Shown: piece by piece, positions 1 through 12,000 of the stretch | How the letters are laid out: each line of letters opens with the position of its first letter | Numbering within the stretch: position 1 is the first letter of the stretch | Origin: Brachycybe producta | Taxonomy: Eukaryota > Arthropoda > Diplopoda > Playtdesmida > Andrognathidae | Direction: 5' to 3' | Assembly (NCBI GenBank): GCA_036925085.1 | Contig: JAUPFP010000003.1 | Coordinates: 11,810,008 to 11,874,007, forward strand | Length of the DNA stretch: 64,000 nt | Notes under the pieces: generated by a model | The model's database searches: none | Told to the model about the DNA's origin: nothing | What the model saw: the letters and a program-made list of their open reading frames with translations, nothing else | Made by a program: the position numbers and the translations under genes

Positions 1-433
1 ACATTGTGATAAAAGCACCAAATTTGGCAGATATGAAGAACTATGTAAAAGACTTGATTTCAGATATGGAGGCACTTCGGCATGACGCCATTTTGGCGGC
101 CATCTTGGAAAATGGCTGTCTTTCGTTTTTTCTTATTATCTTGGGAACCACAACCCCAATTGATGTGCAGATTGTTTCTAAATATGTATGATAGTACACT
201 TCACGTATTTGATGTCATACATAATTAACATAGAACATTCACATTTTTAGATATTATGACTTTTTGGAAGAATTTCATTAAAAAATGGTGTATTTCGCTT
301 TATATTATCTTAAGCAGTACAGATGCGTGATTTTAACATTACATGTAACTTCAAGACACATTCATTGTGAACATTTTTCGTATTTAAACGTTAAGATTGG
401 CCAATTATTTCCTTAGTTACATTAATTTTAGTA

Positions 434-1363
434 ATGCTGTATCAAGGTGTATCAATGCTGTATCACTTAGTCCATATCTATCTATTTTGGTCCTGGATGA
501 GTTACTGGCAGGGGTGAGGCAGGAGGTCCCCTGGTGTATGCTGTTTGCAGATGACATAGTCTTAGTTGGGGAATCCAAATTGGAACTCGAGATAAGGTTA
601 GAGGAGACTAAGAATGCCTTGGAATCAAAGGGGTTGAAAATAAGTAGGGCAAAAACGGAGTACATGAAATTTCAGTGGGATGGGAAAGAACAGTTGAATG
701 AGGGGATTAGACTTGGGGACAGTTTAATGCAGCAGGTGCATGACTTCAAATATTTAGGATCTGTGCTGCAAGATGATGGGAGCTTAGACTTAGACATCAC
801 AAACCGGATAAAAGCAGGTTGGCATAGGTGGAGGCAGGCTAGTGGGGTTTTATGTGACAGGAAGTTACATATAAAATTGAAGGGAAAGTTTTATAGAACA
901 GTAGTCAGACCAGCTATGTTGTATGGGTCAGAATGTTGTGCAATCAAGAAGGTGCATGAGGATAGAATGCAGGTAGCTGAGATGAGAATGCTAAGGTTTA
1001 TGAGTGGGGTGACCAGAAGGGATAGGATCAGAAATGATTTTATTAGGGGTAGTGTAGGGGTAACAAATATAGTAGAAAAGATGCAGGAAAATAGGCTGCG
1101 GTGGTTTGGGCATGTCCTCAGGAGTGGAGAAGATGGGCTGCTGAGACAGGCAATGAACTTAGACCTGGGAATAAAACGGGGTAGAGGAAGACCCAAGCAA
1201 ACCTGGGATGTGGTAGTAAAACGGGATATGGTGGCATGTGGGGTCACTGGGGGCTTGATGCAAAATCGGAACGAGTGGAGAGTTAGAACCAGCAAGGCCG
1301 ACCCTGCTGCTTGCGGGATAAGGTACAGGAAATGATGATGATGATGATGATGCTGTATCAAGG
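434..1363 (+). mobile_element. 5'-truncated RTE-clade LINE with target-site duplication
   Basis: The frame at about 466-1335 encodes the C-terminal half of an RTE-type reverse transcriptase. It has LFADDIVLVG (catalytic Asp pair intact), then YGSECCAIKKV and LRWFGHVLRSG, ending GIRYRK. The stop codon merges into a (GAT)n tail, as RTE elements do. A 14-bp duplication ATGCTGTATCAAGG flanks it (434-447 and 1350-1363). Between the left copy and the first LINE bases lie about 15 bp of filler that resemble the target. The copy at 44686-47968 has nearly the same protein. The target was the left arm of the outer palindrome. Confidence 0.9.
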
Positions 1364-1730
1364 AAAAGTAACATTTGAATGAACACGTATAACCTTTCCT
1401 ATGCTGATTTAGCTAGCATTTTACATGCTCAAAAATTATTTCATGGAAGTCCTTTTATATGCAAGTTGATTGGTTAGGATTTCAACTTAATTTATCTAAT
1501 CTGGGTATAGGCTATCTGCCATTTTCTCAGCCATATCGGTAAAATCGCTGACTTTTTTTAAATATATTGGGAATTAAAACTCCAATTAATGTGTACATTG
1601 TTTTAAAATATGCATGACATGATAATGTACATATTTGATGTGATACATAATTAGCCTAAATCATTCACATTTTGAAGTATAATTACTTCTTTTGAGAACT
1701 TTATTTTAAAGTGGTGTATTTTGCTGTATA

Positions 1731-3012
1731 CTCGGCACAACGAAAGAATGAACAGCTCGTTTTTGGGAGTGGGTGGCAGACCCAAAATGAACTGTCCAAA
1801 AAGGTGTTTAGGGTAGTATGTTACCCATTGGGGGGGGGGTAAAAAAATTCTGTTAATTGCCCAGTGGTTGTAAAAAGGGGGAAAACTGGTCCTAAAATGA
1901 ACATTGGAGTTTAGTTGTGTCAAATTAAATCTGAAAAAAAAACACTGAAAATAAATAAAAAGCAAAATCTATTGGTGAAACTTTTTAATCAAAATTCTGT
2001 TTTAAATAAATTTCTTTTGAGATTTTTCATAAGCAAATTTTTAGATGTTTTTGTGGTTTTTTGTTTTGTGTTTTTGGCCGTTTTTTTTTTGTTTTTGATG
2101 GTTTTTTATGATTTTATTTTTTGTTGATTCAGAAAAAAATTAGTGATTTTTTGTGGTTTTTAATTTTACATTTCAACTCTGTAGGGCGAGATCAATGTTA
2201 ATTTTTGCACTTTTATGCACTTATTACAAAGGAGAAAAACTTTTTACCATAAAAAAACCCTTGTGATCAGTGAGCACAGGTTTATTTTATTTTATGGACA
2301 AAAGAAAAAAATATTTTGCTAAATTTTTAATTTAAAAAGTACAAATGTGAAACAATTTACCAGATAATAACAAACATGTTGTGACACTTTATAAATGAAT
2401 TATTTAAATAAAAAGTATAGTAATAATGAAAAAATGCACAGAATTTTCATTTTTAATTTTAAACTTAAATAGACTCTGGAGAAGAATTTTCCAGTGAATC
2501 TTCATCAGATGAAGAATATTATGGAGTTCCTTTATTGGATGAGTAATGTGTGATCTCACCCTACAGAGTTGAAATGTAAAATTAAAAACCACAAAAAATC
2601 ACTAATTTTTTTCTGAATCAACAAAAAATAAAATCATAAAAAACCATCAAAAACAAAAAAAAAACGGCCAAAAACACAAAACAAAAAACCACAAAAACAT
2701 CTAAAAATTGGCTTATGAAAAATCTCAAAAGAAATTTATTTAAAACAGAATTTTGATTAAAAAGTTTCACCAATAAATTTTGCTTTTCATTTATTTTCAG
2801 TGTTTTTTTTTTCAGATTTAATTTGACACAACTAAACTCCAATGTTCATTTTAGGACCAGTTTTCCCCCTTTTTACAACCACTGGGCAATTAACAGAATT
2901 TTTTTACCCCCCCCATGGGTAACATACTACCCTAAACACCTTTTTGGACAGTTCATTTTGGGTCTGCCACCCACTCCCAAAAACTAGCTGTTCATTCTTT
3001 CGTTGTGCCGAG
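1731..3012. mobile_element. Foldback DNA element nested in the palindrome arm
   Basis: The ends read CTCGGCACAACGAAAG and its reverse complement, with long inverted arms (about 1731-2195 and 2545-3012). They are flanked by TATA on both sides (1727-1730, 3013-3016), so the duplication is TA or TATA. The loop contains a short plus-strand frame (about 2473-2547) ending ESSSDEEYYGVPLLDE then stop, which could be the acidic C-terminus of a lost transposase or captured gene. The insertion cleanly splits text that is continuous in the right arm of the outer palindrome near 4430. Confidence 0.85.
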
Positions 3013-3345
3013 TATATGTTTATAGATACAATGCATAGTTAACTACAGCATCACATGCAACTTGCCTCATTCATTGTAAACATTTTTTAATATCTATTCC
3101 CGCCCCAGTAGCTTCCCCTCTGCTTGTGGTGCTGGGGTCCTATTTTCAAATCTCAGTCTAGGTATGGTTGTTGTTTCTTTCATAATTTCTCATTCATTAT
3201 GGAGTTAATGTTCTGCAGAGCAGCCAGTCATGAACACATTTTGCCAAATCTGACTTATGCCTCATCTTTCATTATTCATCATCATCATCATCATTTGACT
3301 AACCTCTGCTTGGTAAAGGATGTGGTCCAGAGAAAAAAATTAATA

Positions 3346-4169
3346 TAAATGGTATTTAAAAAATTACATTTTTTATGTCACATAGTTAAGCAAGTACATT
3401 ATGTCTGCACTGGCAACCACAAGGACACACTGCAGTGAAATTTGGCTCATAAACATGGTTGCTCACTTCTGGAGAAGTGGTCCAGTTTGGCTCATATACT
3501 CTGTTTTAGATTTCATCTGCACTGAAGAAGAAATTGTATTGTAGGTTCTGGATGCATTGCATAAGCACAGACAAATCCAACTGGGAAAATTGCTTTTTTC
3601 ACATGTAAAAGTGCAGCATGTGATGGTTGAATGTTTTCTAGAGTAGGCCTACAACTTTCTTGAAAAGAGCTTCCTTGCTTAATTTATATCAAAACATCTG
3701 CTTGTTTTATCATAAATGAAAATAACATTTGTATGATGTTGAGGTTTTGATAAAAGCAGTTCTAGCAGTTAAGATTGAGTAAAAATGTATTTAAGTAAAG
3801 TGGTACTGCTTTTTCCATGTCAAGGAAATGCCAGCACTGTCAGAAACAGTATGTGCCTGGTATATACTGTTTGTAAGGCCAGTGGTTTTTCTTTTCCAAG
3901 CAAAAGTGCTTTATTATGAGTGGCACAATATTGTAAATTATTTCAGGCCACAAATGCTATAGATAATTGGAATTATTTAAATCTTTGGACTACTGTAACT
4001 GCAAAAATACCTAATAAGGTAGCAGCATTCACAATCTATATGCATACTGAAGTGCTGAGCTAAAGTACACTGTAGTGTGATATTGTTGTGGCCAGTGAAC
4101 TGACTTAATGTACATGATTAACAGTATAACATTATGAAAATGTAATATCTTAAGTACTGTTTGTACTGT
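3346..4169. other. Palindrome loop, no gene seen
   Basis: This is AT-rich unique sequence between the arms of the outer palindrome. No long frame, RNA gene or repeat unit was recognised. Confidence 0.6.
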
Positions 4170-5462
4170 CTCTTTTTTTCCCTGGACCACATCTCACACT
4201 GGATGGGGATGGTCAAATGATGATGATGATGATGAAAAATGCAACATGAGTCAGGTTTGGCAGAATGTGTTTTACGACTGGCTGCCTAACATGAACTCTG
4301 CATTGAATAAGAAATTATGACAAACACAACAATCCCTAGGTCAGGATTTGAAGCAGGACCCTAAGCATGATAAGCAGAGGCTATCTCCACTCAGCCACTT
4401 ATTTGCATTGTATCTAAAAACATGCAGCAAAATACACCATTTTAAAATAAAGTTCTTAAAAAAAGTAATTAAACTTCAAAATGTGGATGATTTAGGCTAA
4501 TTATGTATCACATCAAATACGTACATTATCATGTCATGCATATTTTAAGACCATGTGCACATTAATTGGAGTTTTATTTCCCAATATATTGAAAAAGTCA
4601 GTGATTTTAGCGATATCGCTGAGAAAATGGCAGATAGCCTATACCCAGATTAGATAAATTAAGTTGAAATCCTAACCAATCAACCTGCAGATAAAGGGAC
4701 TTCCATGAAATAATTTTTGTGCATGTAAAATGCTAGCTAAATCAGCATAGAAAAGGTTATACATGTTCATTCAAATGTTACTTTTCCTTGATACAGCATT
4801 ACTAAAATTAATGTAACTCAGAAAATAATTGGCCAATTTTAACGTTTAAATACAAAAAATGTTCACAATGAATGTGTCTTGAAGTTACATGTAATGTTAA
4901 AATTATACATCTGTACTGCTTAAGATAATATATAGCGAAATACACCATTTTTTAATGAAATTCTTCAAAAAAGTCATACTATCTAAAAATGTGAACTTTC
5001 TATGTTAATTATGTATGACATCAAATATATGCAGTGTACTATCATACATATTTAGAAACAATCCGCACATCAATTGGGGTTGTGGTTCCCAAGATATTAA
5101 GAAAAAACGAAAGTCAGCCATTTTCCAAGATGGCCGCCAAAATGGCGTCATGCCGAAGTGCTTCCATACCTGAAATCAAGTCTTTTACATAGTTCTTCAT
5201 ATCTGCGAAGTTTGGTGCTTTTATCACAAAGTGCACAATCAAATCACCAAGCTACTGGACTGTATTTACAATAAAGAATTCTTAATTAACGTAAAAGGTG
5301 AGCGTTAGAGCCGCTTCACATGAAACACTTTTCTGTCGTCACAAAGAAGCGCTACATAGTAGTTTATGCTTTTTGCTTAATGCAGAGCACCAGTGAAAAC
5401 AATGTAATGTTATCAGTGCATTCCACTGGTATGACCTTGATTACCAGTGAGAAAAAGGCCGT

Positions 5463-5953
5463 GTTCCCCACTCATTGCTGGAGTCAAACACTCTTCTCCA
5501 CTCATGGCTGGAGTCGAACATTCTTCACCGCTAATGGCTGGACTCTTACACTCTTTGCCACTCATGGCTGGACTCTTACACTCTTTGCCACTCATGGCTG
5601 GACTCTTACACTCTTCTCCACTCATGGCTAGACTCACACTCTGCCACTCATGGCCAGACTCGAACACTCTTCGCCACTCATGGCCAGACTCGAACACTCT
5701 TCGCCACTCATGGCCAGACTCGAACGCTCTTCGCCACTCATGGCCAGACTCGAACGCTCTTCGCCACTCATGGCCAGACTCGAACGCTCTTCGCCACTCA
5801 TGGCCAGACTCGAACGCTCTTCGCCACTCATGGCCAGACTCGAACGCTCTTCGCCACTCATGGCCAGACTCGAACGCTCTTCGCCACTCATGGCCAGACT
5901 CGAACGCTCTTTGCCACTCATGGCCAGACTCGAACACTCCTCGCCAGTGTGGT
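5463..5953. repeat. 30-bp minisatellite (about 16 copies)
   Basis: The consensus is a 30-bp unit CTCATGGCCAGACTCGAACG plus CTCTTCGCCA. Left-hand copies vary (GGCTGGACTCTTACAC); central copies are almost identical. Because 30 is divisible by three and the unit lacks stops in most frames, several long frames stay open on both strands. These are repeat artefacts, not genes. It lies about 150 bp from exon 3 of Gr-A. Confidence 0.95.
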
Positions 5954-6099
5954 GCAAAGATCAATGGTATCGACAACTCATGTGAACACCCCCCCCCCCA
6001 TGCAATTAGTGGTCTGCTAAATATGAACATTTTCTGTGTCGACACAAGTGTTCCATGTGAATCGTAGCCTAAATTGATAAAAGTTCATAATTTTCCCAC

Positions 6100-9000
6100 C
6101 TGTAATATTTGTTTGCTGTTCGCTGAGTTGGTTGACAGTGCGTATAAATCATCCAAACATTTTTGTGCCTATTGGAAATAATAAACAAAATAAAATTTGC
6201 GTTTTTACATAAAATAATAAATTGTTTGAAAATAAAACATAAAGATTGAATTATTATTATGACGGGAGCAAAATTCACAGGCAATTGTGCGCATCCGCGT
6301 CGTTTGTTCCTTTTTTACTCCTTTCATTTCAATTTCAGTCACCCCCTCCCACTTTTTCCCCCTCCACTTTTGTCTCTCTCTCTCCCTCTCTCTCTCCTCC
6401 CTCTACACTTTCCAACCTTTTCCCCCCTCTCCAATTTAATATCATGGGGTTCTTGGATGAGAAGGGTGTAACATATAGTTGACCTTGAGAGAAAAAAGCT
6501 GTTCATTTCTTCATTTATTTAAATTTATATAAATTCCGACGTGCTTCAAGGTTTTTGTACAGCGTTACTCCACACACACACACACACAGACCTGGGATAT
6601 TATATATATATAATAGTTTTCCCGTTTTCCTTGTTTGTAAACGTAATGCTCAAAGCTTACTAACATTTTCCTATTATATACAAAATCAAGCGTCTGATTA
6701 GCGTCTGGTTACTATTTATTTAATGAAAATTAAAAAACTAGCAGTGGAGCCCCTCCTAGGGCGGTTTATTATTAATTTAAATTTAGGAAGAAGCGTGCAT
6801 AACCGTCCTATTACCAGCTCTTAAATCGTGAGGTTTAACCAAATAGTTTTAGGGCAAAGGTTTTAGGGTAAATGTCCCTTTTGGACAAATGGTTTATTGC
6901 AAATAGTTTTAGGGCAAATGAAGCGTAAAGAAGCGTACAAATGATTTTTTGTAAATTTTACCGTCTTAGGACGGGCTACTCTTCTAGTCCAGTTAATGTT
7001 AAACTATCTTTCTGTCTGTGATCTAACGCTATACAAAAAGGACAAAAACCTTGAACCACGTCGGAATTTATATAAATTTAAATGAATAAATGAACCGCTT
7101 TTTTTCTCAAGGTCAACTATACTGTTTGTTGCACTCTCTCAATCCAAGAAGCCCATGATATTAAGTTGGTGAGGGGAAAAGGTTGGAAAGTGTAGAGAGA
7201 GAGAGAGAGAGAGAAACGTGGAGGGAGAAAAAAGGGGGAGGGGAAACTGAAACTGAAATGAAAGGAGTAAAAAAGGAACAAACGACACGCATGCGCACAC
7301 CAGAGAAAATGAAAACCTTATTTTCTATTTAAAATATAAAAAGGGGAGTGGATAATAGTGGTAAAATTAAACTACTGTTTATCACAGGCAATTGTGCCGA
7401 GCATTAGAATTTTTTTTGCTCAGCCCTTTTATGAATGTCATCAATTTCTAATTGGGTTTGTTACTTGGTCTGACGTCATAAAAGGGCGGAGGAAAAGAAA
7501 TTCTAATGCTGGGCACAATTGCCTGTGATAAACTGTAGTTTAATTTTGCTACTATTATTCCCTCCCCTTTTTATATTTGAAAGAGAAAATGAGTTTTTCA
7601 TTTTTTTCTGGTGTGCGCATGCGCGTCGTTTGTTCCTTTTTTACTACTTTCATTTCAATTTCAGTTTCCCCCTCCTCCTTTTTTCTCCTTCCACGTTTCT
7701 CTCTCTCACCCTTCTACACTTTCCAACCTTTTCCCCTCTCCAATTTAATATCATGGGGTTCTTAGATTGGGAGAGTGCAACATATAGTTGACCTTGAGAA
7801 AAAAAGCGGTTCATTTATTCATTTAAATTTATATAAATTCCGACGTGCTTCAAGGTTTTTGTCCTTGTTTGTACAGCATTAGGTCACACACACAGACGGG
7901 GCTTAATATATACATAACTAGCAGTGAACCCCTCCTAGGGTGGTTTATTTTTTAATTTTAATTTAAGAAGAAGACACATACAAATGATTTTTTTAATTAA
8001 AGATAAACCGTCCTAAGAATTGCTCTTACATTTTAAATTAAAGATTAACCATATGGTTTTAGGGCAAATGCCCCTGTAGGACAAATGTTTCTTTAGGGCA
8101 AATGGTTTTAGGACAAATGTCTCTTTATGGCAAACATCCTTTCACGCACGATTATATGCACGGTGTTTACCACGCAGAAAACCGTACATTTACGGGCGTG
8201 CCGGGAACGCGTCTGTTTGTAAAGGCCACTAATGTAATAATTTTAATTAGCCTTTGTCACTTGCCTCTTGCGGAGGCTCCCCGAATGTAAGTAAATGCAT
8301 AAAAGTGCAAGTTCTTATAAATTTAAATACAAATGGCATCGAACAAATTATACATACTGAATTGTTAATCATGACTACGGCAGTAGATACAGAAATTAAG
8401 TTGAACAATGACGTTAATCCCCAACATACTTGTATAGCTTTGTACCATCCAGTGAAACAAAAAAATATAATGAGATAGGCAATGCTCGAAATGATGGCAA
8501 TGCCGTTAAAATAAAAACACAACATGTAAAAACCAAAAAGTTTGTTGACAATGTTCACTAGTTTCACTATATTTTGGTAAGCCAAACGGTGGTACTCGAT
8601 GTCGAAGTCCGCTTGAACAGATGATGATGAGCGGTATGTTGTAGGAAATGCCAATTTCGATTTTTCTAGATAATTCCTGTTGAATTCTTCAAAACTGAAG
8701 TATAACATTAGACATAGCTGAATAAAAAAGGCTGCTGGTAAAATACCAGCTGGCATTGCAAGTAAGCCAGCAATTAAAAAATACTTGTGATAAATTTCAG
8801 GCAGAGGATGTGGATACCACAATTCCAGTGATAATATCGATGTGTTTGAATTACGATCCCACATTACACCACTATTTACAATGCAAATCCAAGCTGTAAT
8901 GACGAAAAATATACTTTTAAGATGGATGAATAGATATTTATTTTGTTTTTGTTCCTCTGGGATGGACTAGCCACTGCAGTAGCTATTATGTTCCATATGA

Positions 9001-12000
9001 GGTAATTTTCAAGCGAATGTTTTTCAGAAAAAACAGTACAAAAAACTGAAACTATTTTGGTTGGAAAATAATTGCGGTTTTTGTTTACTGCAATTGAAAC
9101 TCAGTTGTTTTCAATACAGTATAAGTGTAATTACATAGTGTTTATGTTAAGATCACTTGAAAGTGCATTTTGTGGTCTGTATTTGAGTAACATTAACTTT
9201 GGTTTTATTGTTAATTGTGCTATTGAATTGAAAATAGACAATCTACCAGTGCATTAAAAGTATAAATGTTATTAACTTATGAAAATTTGCCATTTTTGGT
9301 TGTACCTTAATGTATTTAAGGATACTGTAGGGAAAATGAAACATTGAAACAAGTTATTACAACAAGCAACTGTTGGGTTAGCATCATCAGGGCTGATATC
9401 AAAAAGTGTTTTGTTGACTGTAACTCTGAGAGTCAGTTCTGTCTACAAATTTGGAACAACGAATTTCGTGACTGGGTCGATGTTTTGGCTGAAGAGGAGC
9501 TGCCACCTAGCAGCAAGTTAAATATATATTTCAGGTAAGAGTAGTGAGCTAATAAGTTACAATTATGCAGTGGATGTTTTTTTTTCAAAAAATGTTTCTT
9601 TTTAAGTGAGTCGAGTTTTGCTGAAATTCAAGAGTCTTCTGAATTAAATTTAGAATCTTATGATAGTGACGAAACACAAATTCCTCCAGAGAAGTAAGCA
9701 AATTTCAATTTCAATTATTTTATGCTTTTTATTTAATCAGCAACAAACAATTCCCTACCATTTATAAACTTCCCAAATTTGCTTTTTGGGTGCAAGACTT
9801 ACTCACAAAAAAGGATCAACAAGCAAAATTAAAAAACTGCAGAAGGCCATTGTGAACTCTTTGTTTGATGATTTGTTACAATATGGCATGTAAGTGATGT
9901 TTCATTTTCTAACCATTGATACAAACATTATCTAATATACTGTACAAATAAAGTTATCCAACAGAACGAATGTATGGGGATGTATGCAAATTATTAGTGG
10001 AAAGACATCCACAGTTAAAGGATAGAGCATTTGCTAATTCTTCACCATATGTGAGTTACTTTCAAAAATTCATGAATCACAAAAAAATACTGAACAAAAT
10101 CTTCCTTTTTATAAACAGGCTACATGGGTGTACTCACTGAAAAACAAATTCAAAAAGTATCTCTCTCATCAAGCCTGTCTTACTAATCACAAAGAAGCAA
10201 TACTGAATATGCAACTAAGATTTGGAAGAAAAAGACAAATAGAAGAGCCAGGACAGGGCTTATTAAGGAAGAAGCAAAATAAGGTTTCCATTGTTAAAAA
10301 TTGTAACTATTGGTAGAAATGAAAATATATTTATAAACAAACATGTAGAATTCACATGAAGATGAACATGAGTTGGAAGATACTCATTCTATCAATAGCC
10401 ATTTAAAAGTTATTGAAGTGGAGTCGAAAACAGATCCCTAAATGTCAGCCTTATCAAGACAAGATGTCAAGAACATTTGCTTATCGCTGTTATTTCATCA
10501 CAAACCACACCATTCGTGAAGTATTGTCTATGTTTCCCCCTTTGAAAGATGTTGAGCAGGTAAGTTGTGTCATAATGTACTGTTTATTGATTTGATATGA
10601 AATATATTGTTTATCATTTTATTTTAGCTTTTTATTGAAGCAATTAATATGGGGATTGATGCAGCTGCAGTAAGAACTTTCTTCAATCAAAGTGGCAACA
10701 AGCTTGTTGACATGTTTATACAAAAGAAACAAAAAAATTCTGAAATACAATCAGCGATGCAAAATGTGGTTGAAACTCAATGTAAGCTATTTTAGTTCTA
10801 AGTATTGGAAACATAATCTATACTGTAAAAATGTCATTATGTTTTTCTTTATAACAGAAATAATGCTGTTGTATCACTTTGCAGTACTTCAAGCAAATTT
10901 GAATGAATCCTCGGTGTTTTGTAAAAAAAAACGAAAAACCAGCAACATGGATTACATAGTGTTATTTTGTACAATCAAGAAAGCATGTTTGTTTCTGATT
11001 GTTTTAAAATTTATGTGAATAACACTTTAGTGTCTACTTGTTATGATGCTTGTGCATCAATCACACTCTTGTTTGTGATGTACTGGATTTTTGATATCCA
11101 GTAAAGCAAAACACACAATAGGACCCTTGTTTTTTTATACATATGTTTTTAAAAAAGTCTATAAAACCCATTTTACAAAGTGTCATTTCATTATATAATA
11201 AACTGTAATTCACTTGTTCATCTGTAGTTTGTGTAAACTTCTTTTTTCAAAAATATACATTATATATTGTACTCAATGTATTTTAAAGAGCATATCTTTT
11301 AAAATACACTATTTGTGATGAAACTGATAAATGTATACTACTACTAATCAATATAATGATTACATACATTTACATAAAATTATTGTGTGCTGATGTTTAA
11401 ATTAGGTTAGGTTGCCCACTTCTGGTCTAGGCAAATTCCAATCATTTATTCAAAATTGTATAACCACTTTTCTACAAGTTTCCGATGATTCCACTTTATG
11501 AGTGTCAAACATGAATTTTAAGTTTTCCGTTTTCAAGTAAACAGAAACATTTTGGTTTATTCAAATTAGTTTTAGGTATTTTTACCAGTGCATACTCAAT
11601 GGACATAAGAGTTAAAAATTCGCGATTTTAAAATATTTTTTAAAAAATAGAAGCACACATTTACTAATTTTTTAACATTCTATCACTAGATGAACATATA
11701 TTTAAAGTGTACATTGCACTTTGAACCATCAAAATAGGACAACTTTAAATATAAAAAATAAACATTGCCACCATGCACTGTGTGTTTTAAAAATTAACGT
11801 TTTTTAACATTGGGTCTATGGGCTCAATATAAACACGATGCTAGTGCTCTTTTTGGAGATTTTTCGAAGTAAATTTGAAATTTAGCCTGTTAAATGTTGC
11901 TAAACGGCATCTTCTAGAAGAAAAATGGCCCCATCTAGGAAATGTGGCTAAATGGCACCTTCTGAGTGAAAAAGGGCTCCAACTATGAGGTGTGGCCAAA

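Larger units (their letters stand above)
1..5235. repeat. Large interrupted palindrome (outer foldback element)
   Basis: The left arm (1-433, 1364-1730, 3013-3345) reads as the reverse complement of the right arm (about 4170-5235). For example, the GATAAAAGCACCAAA text near base 8 recurs inverted near 5215. The loop at about 3346-4169 has no coding sequence that I can see. The left arm is split by two later insertions, an RTE LINE fragment and a smaller foldback. The arm is still matching at base 1, so the element probably starts left of the window. Family unknown. Confidence 0.85.

Noticed and set aside
891-1361. Antisense frame with a run of histidines
   Set aside because: Shadow of the RTE coding strand; the His run is the (GAT)n tail read backwards.
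5413-6067. Four overlapping open frames of 103-210 codons on both strands
   Set aside because: All are translations of the 30-bp minisatellite. The period is a multiple of three, so frames stay open without selection.
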